Assembly: GCF_028368855.1 (NCBI RefSeq)
Contig: NZ_JAQNCY010000008.1
Span: forward strand, 62,001-126,000
Source: Leisingera sp. SS27
Lineage (GTDB): Bacteria > Pseudomonadota > Alphaproteobacteria > Rhodobacterales > Rhodobacteraceae
Direction of reading: 5' to 3'
DNA: 64,000 nucleotides
Part shown: in pieces, positions 35,490 through 44,763 of the stretch
Position numbering within the stretch: position 1 is the first letter of the stretch
Layout of the letters: each line of letters starts with the position of its first letter
Translations under genes and position numbers: made by a program
Notes under the pieces: model-generated
Databases searched by the model: none
The model's input: the letters and a program-made list of their open reading frames with translations, nothing else
Told to the model about the DNA's origin: nothing

Positions 35490-36683
35490 TCAGTCCCAGC
35501 GGCCGTCCCGCACTTCCTGGCACATCTCTTTGGCGGCTTCCGCCATGTCCGGGTTCGGGTGGCCGCCAAGCGCGTCCAGCGACTTCTCCATCCAGCGCAT
35601 CACCGAAGGGGAGTCGCTGCCGCAGCGGGCAATCGGCGGAAAGGCGCAGTGCAGCAGATGCCCGGCGGTGACAAGCGGTATGCAGACATTGGGAAACTCC
35701 GCCTGGCGGGTTTCGCTGGTCTCATCCGCGGGCATGTTTTCCCAGAGCAGCCGCTCCAGCCGTCCCATCACCTCCACTGCAGTGCCGGGATCGTTGACGC
35801 CGGGCGACAGCGCCCTTTGCGCGGTCTCTGCCAGCAGCGTCAGGCCAAAGGACGGGTCCTGATCGAAGCTGCGCACATCGCCGATGTCGATCGCGGCAGA
35901 GGCCGCCTTGCAGAAGTCATTGTCCCCCTCCGTGGCCCAGGCCACCGGCTGGCCGCGCAGGATATATTGCCCCGGCGCCCGCGCCAGGGTGATCTGGGTG
36001 CCGGCCTCCTCCGCCAGTTCATTCAGCCGTGACAGCCCCGCATAGCGGACAAAGCCGCTCTTGGCCGCCGGGATATCCACCGCGCCGTCCGGTTTGCCCT
36101 CCTCGCGTGCGCAGAGCCCGCCGAGGCAGGGCTTATCCATCCGGGCCTGCAGGCTGGCGCGGGTGCGGTCCTCGATGAGCCGCAGGGTGTGATCCATGCT
36201 GCCGAGGCTCGACAGGTGATCGATCCAGCGGAGGATGGCCCCCACGATCAGCACCACCACGATGACGGTTAGGCCAAACACCACCAGTGCGCCTTCCGGG
36301 GTGAAATAGCGGGCGCGGAACAGGATGACCGCGCTCAGTGAATAGATGAAGCCGCTCACGAAGGTCGCCAGCACCCGGTGGGTGACGGTGTCCTCCAAGA
36401 GCAGCCGGTAGACCCGTGGCGTCGCCATCGAGGCGGCGGTGCGGTAAGCGCTGACCATAACGTTCAGAGAGAAGGTGGTGACCGCCAGCATGCCCGACGC
36501 CAGGATTGTCAGTACCGGCAACACCGCCTCACGCCCGAAATCCTCACTCAGATTGTCCGGCAGCCAGGGTTTCGCCAACGGGGCCAGCAGCAGCGCCAGC
36601 ACGGACAGGAGGGAAATCAGAACAACCCTGAACCAGAGCTGCCGCGCAATCCGGCCCAAGTGAAGCAGTATCTTTTCGATCAT
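35490..36683 (-). CDS. DUF2254 family membrane protein
   Basis: The 397-residue protein has four N-terminal transmembrane segments (FRVVLISLLSVLALLLAPLA; LPVLTILASGMLAVTTFSLN; VLATFVSGFIYSLSAVILF; ALVVFGLTVIVVVLIVGAIL) and a soluble C-terminal domain of about 230 residues. In that part RSFDQDPSFGLTLLAETAQR and ALSPGVNDPGTAVEVMGRLE match the DUF2254 family signature (SPGxNDPxTA). The function of the family is unknown; it is widespread in Alphaproteobacteria. Its start overlaps the stop of the GGCT-like gene by 4 bp (ATGA), so both are translated together. Confidence 0.9.
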   Translation of the reverse strand: MIEKILLHLGRIARQLWFRVVLISLLSVLALLLAPLAKPWLPDNLSEDFGREAVLPVLTILASGMLAVTTFSLNVMVSAYRTAASMATPRVYRLLLEDTVTHRVLATFVSGFIYSLSAVILFRARYFTPEGALVVFGLTVIVVVLIVGAILRWIDHLSSLGSMDHTLRLIEDRTRASLQARMDKPCLGGLCAREEGKPDGAVDIPAAKSGFVRYAGLSRLNELAEEAGTQITLARAPGQYILRGQPVAWATEGDNDFCKAASAAIDIGDVRSFDQDPSFGLTLLAETAQRALSPGVNDPGTAVEVMGRLERLLWENMPADETSETRQAEFPNVCIPLVTAGHLLHCAFPPIARCGSDSPSVMRWMEKSLDALGGHPNPDMAEAAKEMCQEVRDGRWD

Positions 36684-37252
36684 GCCTTGCAGACTATGCG
36701 GCGGGCGCCGGTGCTGTCGATCAGATCGTCAAAGATTTTGCGCTCGTCTGCGGAAATCACCTGATGGCGCGGATACCGCGGTGCTGCGCGGTCGTCCAGA
36801 ATGGGGGCGTTCCAGCCGTCGGTGGTTTCCACGAAACCCTGCAGGCCCTCTGTGCCGAACACATGCAGGTAGCCCTGCAGAACAACATCCAGATAGCTCA
36901 TCAGAACCGGGTGCCGTGTGCTGACACCGTTCTGCTTTTCCGCAGTCACCGCATAGACAGAGATTTCAGGGCTTCCCGCCAGCCCGTGCTGCACGCGGTC
37001 TGAGGCCGGCAGCCGCTCATAGGCAAATTCCCGTTCATCCAGCGCCGCCCAGTCGGCGCCCGGCACCTCGGCTATCAGCCCGTCGATTTCACTGTTTTCG
37101 CAGGGCACCGCCGACAGGAACGCCACCTCGCGCAGAGAGGTGTGCACCCAGGCCCGCCGCCAGCCCTGCAATCTGGCAGGGCGTGCACCGCCATAGCTGT
37201 GCGTCGCAGTGTTCACCAGGCTGCCATAACCAAAAAAGTAAGGTGCTGTCAT
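36680..37252 (-). CDS. Gamma-glutamylcyclotransferase-like (AIG2 fold) protein
   Basis: The 190-residue protein starts MTAPYFFGYGSLVNTATHSY at 37250-37252; the GYGSL motif near residue 8 is the substrate-binding loop of the GGCT/AIG2 fold, and the probable catalytic Glu is in ALDEREFAYERLPA near residue 80. Such enzymes release 5-oxoproline from gamma-glutamyl compounds; this branch could also act on other amides. The start was preferred to one 10 codons upstream because of the GAAGGGCGAGG site. It overlaps the DUF2254 gene and is divergent from the Rrf2 gene. Confidence 0.82.
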   Translation of the reverse strand: MTAPYFFGYGSLVNTATHSYGGARPARLQGWRRAWVHTSLREVAFLSAVPCENSEIDGLIAEVPGADWAALDEREFAYERLPASDRVQHGLAGSPEISVYAVTAEKQNGVSTRHPVLMSYLDVVLQGYLHVFGTEGLQGFVETTDGWNAPILDDRAAPRYPRHQVISADERKIFDDLIDSTGARRIVCKA

Positions 37253-37282
37253 TGCCTCGCCCTTCTGCCGCGTTTCCGCCAA

Positions 37283-37296
37283 TTGATGTATGTCAA
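37283..37296. promoter_or_regulatory. FNR/Dnr-type box upstream of the Rrf2 regulator gene
   Basis: TTGAT-GTAT-GTCAA matches the TTGAT-N4-ATCAA consensus of FNR-family regulators (FnrL, Dnr) in 9 of 10 fixed bases and is nearly palindromic. It lies 57 bp before the Rrf2 start and 31 bp before the divergent GGCT-like start, so it could serve either. Confidence 0.6.
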
Positions 37297-37352
37297 ACCG
37301 CTTTTTGGCGGCTTGTGCAATAAGCTATGCAATCTAGCTTCGGGAGCACCCC

Positions 37353-37802
37353 ATGCGCATTACCAAAAGGACCAACATTGCCGTGCGGCTGCTGATGTAC
37401 TGCGCCGCGCATGAAGACCGCCTGGTGACCAAGGCTGAGATTGCAGAGTGCTGTAATATCTCGGAAAACCACCTGGCACAGGTGATCAATCAGCTCAGCC
37501 AACTGGGCTATCTTGCTACACAGCGCGGCCGCAATGGCGGTATGAACCTGGGCAAGAACGCCGCAGAGATTCGAATCGGCGATGTGTTCCGCGACGTCGA
37601 GGGCAACCTGCCGATGGTGGAATGCTTTGCCGATGCGGACAACACCTGCCCGCTGGCCTCGGCCTGCCGGCTCAAGGTGGCACTGGCGGATGCAGCTCAG
37701 GCCTTCTACACCTCGCTGGACGATATCTCGCTGGAATCGCTGGTTTGCGACAACCACGATCTGATGCGGATCCTGCAACCGGTCTCCTGCGGCGCCCGCT
37801 AA
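37353..37802 (+). CDS. nsrR: Rrf2 family transcriptional regulator, NsrR-like
   Basis: The 149-residue protein has an N-terminal winged helix (MRITKRTNIAVRLLMYCAAH, NISENHLAQVINQLSQLGYL, RGRNGGMNLG) and three cysteines at 91, 99 and 105 for an Fe-S cluster. NHLAQVINQLS and the IRIGDVFRDVE region look like NsrR, the nitric-oxide sensor; the C-x7-C-x5-C spacing also matches RirA of rhizobia and Bacillus NsrR. The FNR-type box upstream supports control by oxygen or NO. NsrR is the better guess, but the target operon is not in the window. Confidence 0.82.
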   Translation: MRITKRTNIAVRLLMYCAAHEDRLVTKAEIAECCNISENHLAQVINQLSQLGYLATQRGRNGGMNLGKNAAEIRIGDVFRDVEGNLPMVECFADADNTCPLASACRLKVALADAAQAFYTSLDDISLESLVCDNHDLMRILQPVSCGAR

Positions 37803-37826
37803 GGCAGGCCGCCGCAGTCCTCTTTC

Positions 37827-40352
37827 TTATTCCCGGGCGCGCAGAATGCGGGTCGGCTTGGCTGCGAGCGGCCGCAGGGCAAAGGCCAGCCCTGCCAGCA
37901 GCGTTGTCAGCACCCCGCCTGAAATCACCAGCAGCGCGTTCGGCCAGATCACCGCATAGCTGGTCTCGAACACATAAGCGTTGATGGCCCAAGCCCCGGC
38001 AATGCCCGCCGCCAGCGCAACCATTCCCGCAGCCGCACCCAAGAGGGCAGAGCGCAGGGCAAAGCTTGCCAGGATCTGACTGCGCGGTGCCCCCAGCGTT
38101 TTCAAGAGCGCCGCCTCATACCGCCGCGCGGGCTCCCCCGCCGCCGCTGTGCCAAGCAGCACCAGGAACCCGGTCAACAGCGTCGCCGCCGCGCCATAGG
38201 CGGTGGCCGCAGCCAGCTGCCTCAGGATGTCCGACACACGGTCGATGGCGTCGCGCATCCGGATCGCGGTGATATTCGGCATCTCCCGCGCCAGATCGCG
38301 CAGGATGGCCGCCTCCGCCTGCTCCTCGGCATAGACCGTGGCGATGAAACTATGCGGCGCGCCCGCCAGTGCGGCCTCGTTCAGCACCATCACAAATCCC
38401 ATGCCCGCAGTGGAGAAATCCACGTTGCGGAAGCTGGTGATCGTGCCCGTGATATCGCGGCCCAGGATGTTCAGCGTCAGTGTATCGCCCAGCTTCAGCC
38501 CCAGTTCCTCTGCCTCCTCGGCGGCAAAGCTGATCTGCGGATCGCCGGAATAATCCTCAGTCCACCATTTGCCCGCCGTGACCTCCGTCGCCTCCGGCTG
38601 GGCGGCGGCATAGGTGATGCCGCGGTCGCCGCGCACCACCCAGTGGTCGCCCGCAACCTCTGTTGCAGGCTGTCCGTTGATCCGGGTCAGCACCCCGCGC
38701 AGCATTGGCGCGTTTTCCACCCGGGTGACGGAGGGATCGTTCTCCACCCGCTCGAGGAAGGCGGGCATCTGGCTGCGCTGGATATCGACAAAGAAATAGC
38801 TCGGCGCAACATCCGGCAGGTTGCCGGCAATCGCCCGGCGCATGTTGCCGTCGATCTGGCCGATGGCGGCCAGCACCGTCAGGCCCAGCCCCAGCGCCAG
38901 TACCGCAGGCACCGCGCCATCTCGGGCGCTGCCAATGGACGACAGCGCCCAACGCAGGGCAGGGCGCCCGCGCGACGCCCGGGTGCCGCGGCGCGCCAGA
39001 AATCCGATTGCCAGCGCTGCAATCAGCAGCACCATCAGCGCGCCCATCAGCCCGCCCGCGGTCCACAGCGTCAGCTGGGCTGAGCCGCTGAACCAGGCCG
39101 CCAGCCCGACCAGCGCCGCCAGCGCCGCCCCGGTTGCCAGCAGATAGCGCGGCGCGGGCAGCCTTGTGCGGCTGGCAAAGGCATCCCGGAACAGCGAGGC
39201 CGCGCGGATCCGTTCAGCGCGGGCCAGCGGCCACAGGGCAAAAATGAAGGCCGTCAGCACGCCGTAGACCGCGGCTTCTGCCAAGGCAGAGGGATAAAGT
39301 GAAAACACCGCCGGGAACGGCAGCTGCGCCGCAATCAGCGGCCCCAGCAGGACGGGCCCCAGCCCGCCCAGCACCAGCCCGATGCCCACGCCCACCAGCG
39401 TCAGCGCTCCGATCTGCAGGAAATAGGTGAGGAAGATTGTCTGCCGCTCCGCCCCCAGCGTGCGCAGGGTCGCGATGGTTGCGGTCTTGGTCGCCAGATA
39501 GGCGCGCACTGCAGCAGAGACGCCAACCCCGCCCACTGCCAGACCGGACAGGCCGACCAGCACCAGGAACCCGCCCAGCCGCTCGACAAAGGAGGTGATC
39601 CCGGGCGCGCCGTTCCGTGCATCGCGCCAGCGCATGCCGGTGGTTTCAAACAGCCCTTCGGCCTCTGCCTGCAGGGCGGCCAGATCACTGCCCGCAGGCA
39701 ATTCCATCCGGTACTTTGTGTCAAACAGGGTGCCGGGTTCCAGCAGGCCGGAACCTCCCAGGTCCGCGGTCCGCACCATCGTGCGCGGCCCCAGCTCAAA
39801 GCCTGAGGCGGCTGCATCCGGCTCCAGCGCGATCATCGCCATCAGGCGGAAATCCTGAGTGCCCAGCCGGAAGATATCCCCCGGCTGCAGCCCCAAACGG
39901 TCCGCCAGCACCCGGTCCATCACGCCGCCAGGCAACCCGTCCGCACCCGCCAGCGCGGCGTCCAGCGGCATCTCCGGCGCCAGTTTCATCTCCCCCTTCA
40001 AGGGGTAAAGGCCATCCACCGCCTTCACCTGGGTCAGCCCGCGCTCTTCGCCCACGGTGGCCATGGAGCGGAACTCGGCAATCTCGGAATGGCGCAGCGC
40101 TGTCCGTTCCAGCCAGGCGCGCTCTTCTTGAGTGGCGAACCGGTAGGTGAAGTTCAGCTCCGCATCGCCGCCCAGGATGGTGGCGCCCTCGCGCTCCAGC
40201 CCGGTTTCGATGGAGGCACGGATGGAGCCGATGGCGGCAATCACCCCGACCCCCAGCGCCAGGCAGGCCAGGAAAATGCGGAACCCCTTCAGGCCGCCGC
40301 GCAGCTCGCGCAGGGCAAAACGCCAGGCAAGGCGGAAGGCCGCAGCATTCAT
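37827..40352 (-). CDS. FtsX-like ABC transporter permease (YbbP type)
   Basis: The 841-residue protein has two FtsX-like halves with about ten transmembrane helices and large extracytoplasmic loops. The N-terminus WRFALRELRGGLKGFRIFLA and the AVRAYLATKTATIATLRTLG coupling helix are typical of YbbP. It works with the ATPase encoded just upstream (4-bp overlap). The pair plus a divergent GDSL esterase repeats the E. coli tesA-ybbA-ybbP order. Such exporters are thought to move lipophilic compounds or act on envelope hydrolases; the substrate here is unknown. Confidence 0.93.
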   Translation of the reverse strand: MNAAAFRLAWRFALRELRGGLKGFRIFLACLALGVGVIAAIGSIRASIETGLEREGATILGGDAELNFTYRFATQEERAWLERTALRHSEIAEFRSMATVGEERGLTQVKAVDGLYPLKGEMKLAPEMPLDAALAGADGLPGGVMDRVLADRLGLQPGDIFRLGTQDFRLMAMIALEPDAAASGFELGPRTMVRTADLGGSGLLEPGTLFDTKYRMELPAGSDLAALQAEAEGLFETTGMRWRDARNGAPGITSFVERLGGFLVLVGLSGLAVGGVGVSAAVRAYLATKTATIATLRTLGAERQTIFLTYFLQIGALTLVGVGIGLVLGGLGPVLLGPLIAAQLPFPAVFSLYPSALAEAAVYGVLTAFIFALWPLARAERIRAASLFRDAFASRTRLPAPRYLLATGAALAALVGLAAWFSGSAQLTLWTAGGLMGALMVLLIAALAIGFLARRGTRASRGRPALRWALSSIGSARDGAVPAVLALGLGLTVLAAIGQIDGNMRRAIAGNLPDVAPSYFFVDIQRSQMPAFLERVENDPSVTRVENAPMLRGVLTRINGQPATEVAGDHWVVRGDRGITYAAAQPEATEVTAGKWWTEDYSGDPQISFAAEEAEELGLKLGDTLTLNILGRDITGTITSFRNVDFSTAGMGFVMVLNEAALAGAPHSFIATVYAEEQAEAAILRDLAREMPNITAIRMRDAIDRVSDILRQLAAATAYGAAATLLTGFLVLLGTAAAGEPARRYEAALLKTLGAPRSQILASFALRSALLGAAAGMVALAAGIAGAWAINAYVFETSYAVIWPNALLVISGGVLTTLLAGLAFALRPLAAKPTRILRARE

Positions 40353-41053
40353 TCCGCAGCCTCGCGGGCCGCGGCGTCATCCACCCGTCCGTCGCGCAGC
40401 CGCACCACCCGGTCGCAGCGCGCCGCCAGTTCCGGCGCGTGGGTAACCATCACCAGCGTCGCGCCATAACGGTCGCGCAAGCCAAACAGCAGGTCCATCA
40501 CCGCGGCCCCGTTGGCCTCATCCAGGTTGCCGGTGGGCTCATCGGCCAGCAGGATTGCAGGCCGCGGCGCCAAGGCGCGCGCCAGCGCCACCCGCTGCTG
40601 CTCGCCCCCCGACATCTGCGCCGGAAAATGGCCCGCCCGGTGGCCGAGGCCAACCGCTTCCAGCTCCGCCTGTGCGCGGCCAAAGGCATCCTTGACGCCT
40701 GCCAGCTCCAAGGGCGTTGCCACATTTTCCAGCGCCGTCATGGTCGGGATCAGGTGAAAGCTTTGGAACACCACGCCCATGTTGTTGCGCCGGAACCGCG
40801 CTAGCGCGTCTTCATCCATCGCGGTCAGGTCCTGGCCCAGGGCGCTCACCGTGCCGCCGGTCGCCTGCTCCAGTCCGCCCATCAGCATCAGCAGGGATGA
40901 CTTACCCGACCCGGACGGCCCCACCAGTCCCAGCGTTTCCCCCGGCCGCACGTCCAGCGAGATGCCGTGCAAAATCTCCACCGGGCCGGTATTGCTATTC
41001 AGGGTCAAACTCGCATCTAAGAGATGCAGTACGGGGCTGTTTTGATCGGTCAT
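40349..41053 (-). CDS. ABC transporter ATP-binding protein (YbbA/LolD type)
   Basis: The 234-residue ATPase has Walker [22 protein letters not shown]-loop [17 protein letters not shown], the ABC signature [15 protein letters not shown] and Walker [14 protein letters not shown], followed by the H-loop [12 protein letters not shown]. This is the MacB/LolD subfamily that pairs with FtsX-like permeases. The start [20 protein letters not shown] at 41051-41053 was chosen because the frame upstream has no homology to the family and runs across the divergent esterase gene. It overlaps the permease gene by 4 bp. Confidence 0.94.
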   Translation of the reverse strand: MTDQNSPVLHLLDASLTLNSNTGPVEILHGISLDVRPGETLGLVGPSGSGKSSLLMLMGGLEQATGGTVSALGQDLTAMDEDALARFRRNNMGVVFQSFHLIPTMTALENVATPLELAGVKDAFGRAQAELEAVGLGHRAGHFPAQMSGGEQQRVALARALAPRPAILLADEPTGNLDEANGAAVMDLLFGLRDRYGATLVMVTHAPELAARCDRVVRLRDGRVDDAAAREAAE

Positions 41054-41101
41054 CGGGCCTGCCTGTTGAATGCACCTAACGGATATGGAGTGTTTGCCGC
41101 G

Positions 41102-41743
41102 ATGCGCAAGACATTGGCACTGCTGAGTTTGCTGGTTTTCACGGGCGCCGCATGGGCGGAACCGCTGCGTATTACAGCGCTTGGCGACAGCCTGGTGCAG
41201 GGCTACGGGCTGCCGCAGGGCCAGGGGCTGGTGCCGCAACTGGAGCGCTGGCTGAACGAAAACGGTGCTGAGGTCATGCTGCAAAATGCCGGCGTTTCCG
41301 GCGATACCACCGCCGGCGGGGCAGAGCGCGCCGAGTGGACGTTGTCGGACGATCCCGACGGGCTGATCGTTCTGCTGGGCGGCAACGACATGCTGCGCGG
41401 GCTGGCCCCGCAGGAGGCGCACGCAAATCTGGAACGCATTCTGCAGACAGCTCAGGCCAAGGGGATCGAAGTTCTGCTGATCGGCATGAAGGCCCCGCGC
41501 AACTATGGCCCGGAATACAAGCAGGAATTCGACGCAATCTACCCGGAGCTTGCGGAGGAATACGGCGCGGTGTTGCACCCGGACGCTTTTGCCGGCATTG
41601 CGGCAGCGGCGGGGAACGACCCGGCTGCGGCGCAGGGCTTTATTCAGGACGACGGCATCCACCCCAACGCCCGGGGCGTTGCGCTGAACGTGGCCGCTAT
41701 CGGCCCGGCTGCCCTGCAGCTGTTGGCTGCAATAGGCCAGTGA
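41102..41743 (+). CDS. tesA: GDSL-type arylesterase / lysophospholipase (TesA-like)
   Basis: The 213-residue protein has a signal peptide (MRKTLALLSLLVFTGAAWAE) and the SGNH hydrolase blocks: GDSLVQGYGL with the nucleophile Ser, GVSGDTTAGG (Gly), VLLGGNDMLRGL (Asn), and DGIHPNARG with the Asp and His of the triad. E. coli TesA is a periplasmic thioesterase/lysophospholipase. It is divergent from the ybbA-ybbP-like pair with 48 bp between the starts, so promoters must overlap. The frame extends upstream into ybbA, but the signal peptide fixes the start at 41102. Confidence 0.93.
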   Translation: MRKTLALLSLLVFTGAAWAEPLRITALGDSLVQGYGLPQGQGLVPQLERWLNENGAEVMLQNAGVSGDTTAGGAERAEWTLSDDPDGLIVLLGGNDMLRGLAPQEAHANLERILQTAQAKGIEVLLIGMKAPRNYGPEYKQEFDAIYPELAEEYGAVLHPDAFAGIAAAAGNDPAAAQGFIQDDGIHPNARGVALNVAAIGPAALQLLAAIGQ

Positions 41744-41768
41744 AAACAGCCCCGGCCGTCAGGGCTGT
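41742..41768 (-). terminator. Terminator of the cold shock gene
   Basis: On the minus strand ACAGCCC and GGGCTGT form a 7-bp stem with a 9-nt loop, followed by TTTTC. It lies between the esterase stop and the csp stop. Confidence 0.75.
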
Positions 41769-41795
41769 CTGAAACTCTCGGTGCAGATCAGAGGA

Positions 41796-42005
41796 TCAGG
41801 AGACCAGCGCGATATCCACTGCGGATTCGCGGCCGTCGCGGCCCGCGCGCAGCTCATAGGTCACTTTCTGATTGTCCGCCAGGCCGGTCAGGCCGGAACG
41901 CTCAACTGCGGAAATATGGACAAAAATGTCCTTGCCGCCATCTTCGGGTGCAATAAAGCCGTAGCCTTTGGTGGTGTTGAACCATTTGACGGTGCCAGTG
42001 GCCAT
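41796..42005 (-). CDS. Cold shock-like RNA chaperone (CspA family)
   Basis: The 69-residue single-domain protein shows the RNP1 motif KGYGFIAP near residue 13 and RNP2 DIFVHISAVE near residue 27, which stack on single-stranded RNA or DNA. It begins MATGTVKWFNTTKGYGFIAP. Csp proteins melt RNA structure during cold or stationary phase. The start is preceded by TTAGGAG on its strand. The 230 bp upstream (42006-42235) carry no gene and may hold a long 5' leader, as often in csp genes; I saw no clear cold-box. Confidence 0.96.
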   Translation of the reverse strand: MATGTVKWFNTTKGYGFIAPEDGGKDIFVHISAVERSGLTGLADNQKVTYELRAGRDGRESAVDIALVS

Positions 42006-42235
42006 CGTCGTGTACTCCTAAGTCGTCTCAGTTCTCTGCCCGCTTATGCGGCAGTCCGGCAAGGTTTGCAGATGATCATCACCGTGCCGTAATCGGGACA
42101 GTGAGCGTATTTGCGTAACATTGCGGTGACAGGATTGGGTACGAATCCCCCTTAGCGCAAGAAAAATGCGCGGTGACGCGGGGTTCCGGGCCAGATTTCG
42201 GCGGCAGAGTGCCGAATGAACTGTAACATGTGCGG

Positions 42236-42796
42236 CTATAGCACAGTCACGACTGTGCCCAGCGGCACCCGTGCGTACAGGTCCACCACGTGCTCGTTCA
42301 GCATCCGGATGCAGCCGTTTGACACCGAATGGCCGATGGTCTGCGGCTGGTTGGTGCCGTGAATGCGGAAATAGGTGTCGATGCCGTTCTGGAACAGATA
42401 CAGCGCCCGCGCCCCCAGCGGATTGTCCGGTCCGCCCGGCTGGATGTACTCATTGTCGACGAATTTGGCATAGGCCCGCGGGTCACGCTCGATCATCTCA
42501 TCGGTGGGACGCCAGGTCGGCCATTCCTTCTTGCGCTCGATCACAGCCTTTCCGGTAAACTCCAGACCCGCCCTGCCGACGCCGACCCCGTACCGCATCG
42601 CCTTGCGCTTGTCGGTCACGAAGTAGAGGTAATAGGACCGCGGCAGCACCAGGATCTGGCCGGGGGCAAAATCCTTGCGGATGCGCACCTCCTGCGGTGT
42701 GGGGTCAAAGGGTGCAGGATCCTTCTTGCGGGCCAGCGCAGGCAGCGGCAGAGCGGTGGCAGCAGTGGCGGCCAGGAAATTGCGTCGGGAAAACAT
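42236..42796 (-). CDS. L,D-transpeptidase (YkuD family), Tat-type signal
   Basis: The 186-residue protein begins MFSRRNFLAATAATALPLPA, a twin-arginine-like signal with SRRNFLA. The YkuD catalytic motif is IHGTNQPQTIGHSVSNGCIR (His and the SxGC nucleophile Cys) near residue 145. These enzymes make 3-3 peptidoglycan crosslinks or anchor proteins to the wall. It resembles the short single-domain versions frequent in Rhodobacteraceae. It is divergent from the outer-membrane-like gene at 42988. No LysM or other wall-binding domain is present. Confidence 0.93.
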   Translation of the reverse strand: MFSRRNFLAATAATALPLPALARKKDPAPFDPTPQEVRIRKDFAPGQILVLPRSYYLYFVTDKRKAMRYGVGVGRAGLEFTGKAVIERKKEWPTWRPTDEMIERDPRAYAKFVDNEYIQPGGPDNPLGARALYLFQNGIDTYFRIHGTNQPQTIGHSVSNGCIRMLNEHVVDLYARVPLGTVVTVL

Positions 42797-42987
42797 GAAA
42801 CCCTCACTGGTCTATGGGACTGTCCTGACCAGTCTGAAAGCGGCGGGGACAGGCGTCAAGAGGGCCAAGAACGCCACAGCCTTGCCGGATCACAAAACCG
42901 TGATAGCTTTGTGAGCAAGGGCAGGCATTCCCGTCAGGCGTGCTGAAAAGCCCTGCAGAGGGACCGGGTTTTTCAGGAGTTTTTGTT

Positions 42988-44220
42988 ATGGGGTATTCTA
43001 TTCTGCTGCGCGCCCTTGGGGCGGCGATTGTTTTGGCGTCGGCACCGCTTGCTGCCGTCGCTCAGGACGGAACGGGCTTCCTTGGCACTAATCTGCGCTA
43101 CTCCGAACGGATGTTCGACCGGCAGGAGGATGTGGCAAACAAGATCGCCACTGCCCTGCGGGCCCGTCAAAGCGGTGTGCTGGATCCTTACCGTCTGTAC
43201 CTTGGCGGCCGTTTCCTTGGCACCGTGATCCACGAGGAAACCAACACACCAGGCAAGTTTCCCATCCTGTCACGGTTGCCGCCGACGCATACCAGCGGGT
43301 TTTCCGATACTTACGACGTAATCAACGACATCTCGCTGAATGCGACACTGACGCTTCCGATGGTTACGGCTTTTGTGCAGGGCGAGTACACCGAAATCGA
43401 ATATCCCGGCCAGGATGAAACCCAGCTGCGCAAATACTGGGTTGCGGTGGGAGATCTGAGCCGGTCGCCGTTCTATCTGGCAGCGGGACGGAAAACCGTG
43501 AACTTCGGCAATTTCGCCACCTACGCGCCGTTCACCCATAGTCACAGCAACCACTATTTCTGGTCTCAGGTCGATGACCCGCTGGTTGAGCTGGGCTATG
43601 TCACAGAACGGACAGAACTGGCGTTCTCCCTGATCCGCAACCATCGCGGCCTGCGGGTGATCAGCAGCCCCGGCAATGACGGCGGCTGGGATAACTTTGC
43701 CTTCAACGCCGCCCATAGCTTTGACGCCGGGCAGGACATGCGCGTGCGGCTGGGCGCGGGCTACCTGCGTGGAACCATCTATGACAGCGTCATTGCGCAC
43801 CATCCGCCCAGCCAGGGCATAGACCGTGGCTGGAACGGCGCCTGGAATCTGAACGCCACCCTCAGCGGGCGCGATTTTGACGTGATGGCGGAATTCACCC
43901 GGACCGAGGATATCTGGCCTGCCACCGGCCACCGGGTTCGTGCGCTGACGCTGCAGGGGCGCTACCGGTCACAGCTGTTCGGCAAGCCGGCCACTTGGTC
44001 GCTCGCGGCCAGCCGCGGTGTGCAGGGCGCCGACGGCACTGAGTGGGAGAAGATGGATCAGGTGATCTTCGGGCTCGAAGTCGAAGTTGCAGAACATGTG
44101 AAGCTGGGGGTGGAGTATCTCTACAACGATGGCTTCGTGCCGCTGATCCTGCCGACCGTTGTAGCGGATTCCGGGGTCCGCTCGGATACAATCATCATCG
44201 GTGCCAAACTGACTTTCTGA
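42988..44220 (+). CDS. Outer membrane beta-barrel protein, LbtU-like
   Basis: The 410-residue protein starts at ATG 42988 after CAGGAG; its signal peptide is MGYSILLRALGAAIVLASAP, cut near AVAQ. The rest alternates polar and aromatic/hydrophobic residues as in a beta-barrel and ends in Phe (IIIGAKLTF), the usual outer-membrane insertion signal. The segment YLAAGRKTVNFGNFATYAPF and the LRYSERMFDRQEDV start recall LbtU-type siderophore porins; this match is from memory and moderate. No TonB box is seen. trxC follows after 81 bp. Confidence 0.65.
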   Translation: MGYSILLRALGAAIVLASAPLAAVAQDGTGFLGTNLRYSERMFDRQEDVANKIATALRARQSGVLDPYRLYLGGRFLGTVIHEETNTPGKFPILSRLPPTHTSGFSDTYDVINDISLNATLTLPMVTAFVQGEYTEIEYPGQDETQLRKYWVAVGDLSRSPFYLAAGRKTVNFGNFATYAPFTHSHSNHYFWSQVDDPLVELGYVTERTELAFSLIRNHRGLRVISSPGNDGGWDNFAFNAAHSFDAGQDMRVRLGAGYLRGTIYDSVIAHHPPSQGIDRGWNGAWNLNATLSGRDFDVMAEFTRTEDIWPATGHRVRALTLQGRYRSQLFGKPATWSLAASRGVQGADGTEWEKMDQVIFGLEVEVAEHVKLGVEYLYNDGFVPLILPTVVADSGVRSDTIIIGAKLTF

Positions 44221-44301
44221 CCGCTGCTGCCGGGCTTGCCCTTGCCGCCGCCCTGCGTGCGGCGGTATCTGCCGGGCAGGACACAGCCGGAAGGAGCCGT
44301 C

Positions 44302-44727
44302 ATGGGCACCAAGACATTGACCTGCCTGACCTGCGCCCAGCTCAACCGGGTGCCGGAGGAGAAGCTGGGCAGCGGACCGAAATGCGGCAGCTGCGGTGCG
44401 GCGCTGATGCCATCCAAGCCTGTGGACGTGGATCCGGCCACGCTGCAAAAGGCACTGCAGCATGATGATGTGCTGCTGGTGGCGGACTTCTGGGCGCCCT
44501 GGTGCGGCCCTTGCAGAATGATGGCGCCGGAATATGCCAAGGCTGCCAAAGCCCTTGCAGGCAGCGCGCGGCTGGTAAAGCTCAATACCCAGGATCATCA
44601 GTCAACCGGTGCCCGCTACCGCATCCGCGGCATCCCGGCGCTGATCGCCTTTGAGCGCGGCAAGGAAAAGAAACGCCAGGCCGGTGCACTGCGGTCAGGG
44701 CAGATCGTCAGCTGGCTGCGCAGCTGA
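44302..44727 (+). CDS. trxC: Thioredoxin 2 (TrxC)
   Basis: The 141-residue protein has an N-terminal zinc finger with two CxxC pairs (TCLTCAQLN and KCGSCGAAL) and a thioredoxin domain with the WCGPC active site in VADFWAPWCGPCRMMAPEYA. The cis-proline is in RIRGIPALIAF. TrxC reduces disulfides in the cytosol, usually under oxidative stress, where it is often OxyR-controlled; no clear OxyR site was seen. AAGGAG lies 6 bp before the ATG. Confidence 0.96.
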   Translation: MGTKTLTCLTCAQLNRVPEEKLGSGPKCGSCGAALMPSKPVDVDPATLQKALQHDDVLLVADFWAPWCGPCRMMAPEYAKAAKALAGSARLVKLNTQDHQSTGARYRIRGIPALIAFERGKEKKRQAGALRSGQIVSWLRS

Positions 44728-44763
44728 AACCGCAGCCGGCCTTTGCTGGAAATGGGCCGGATA

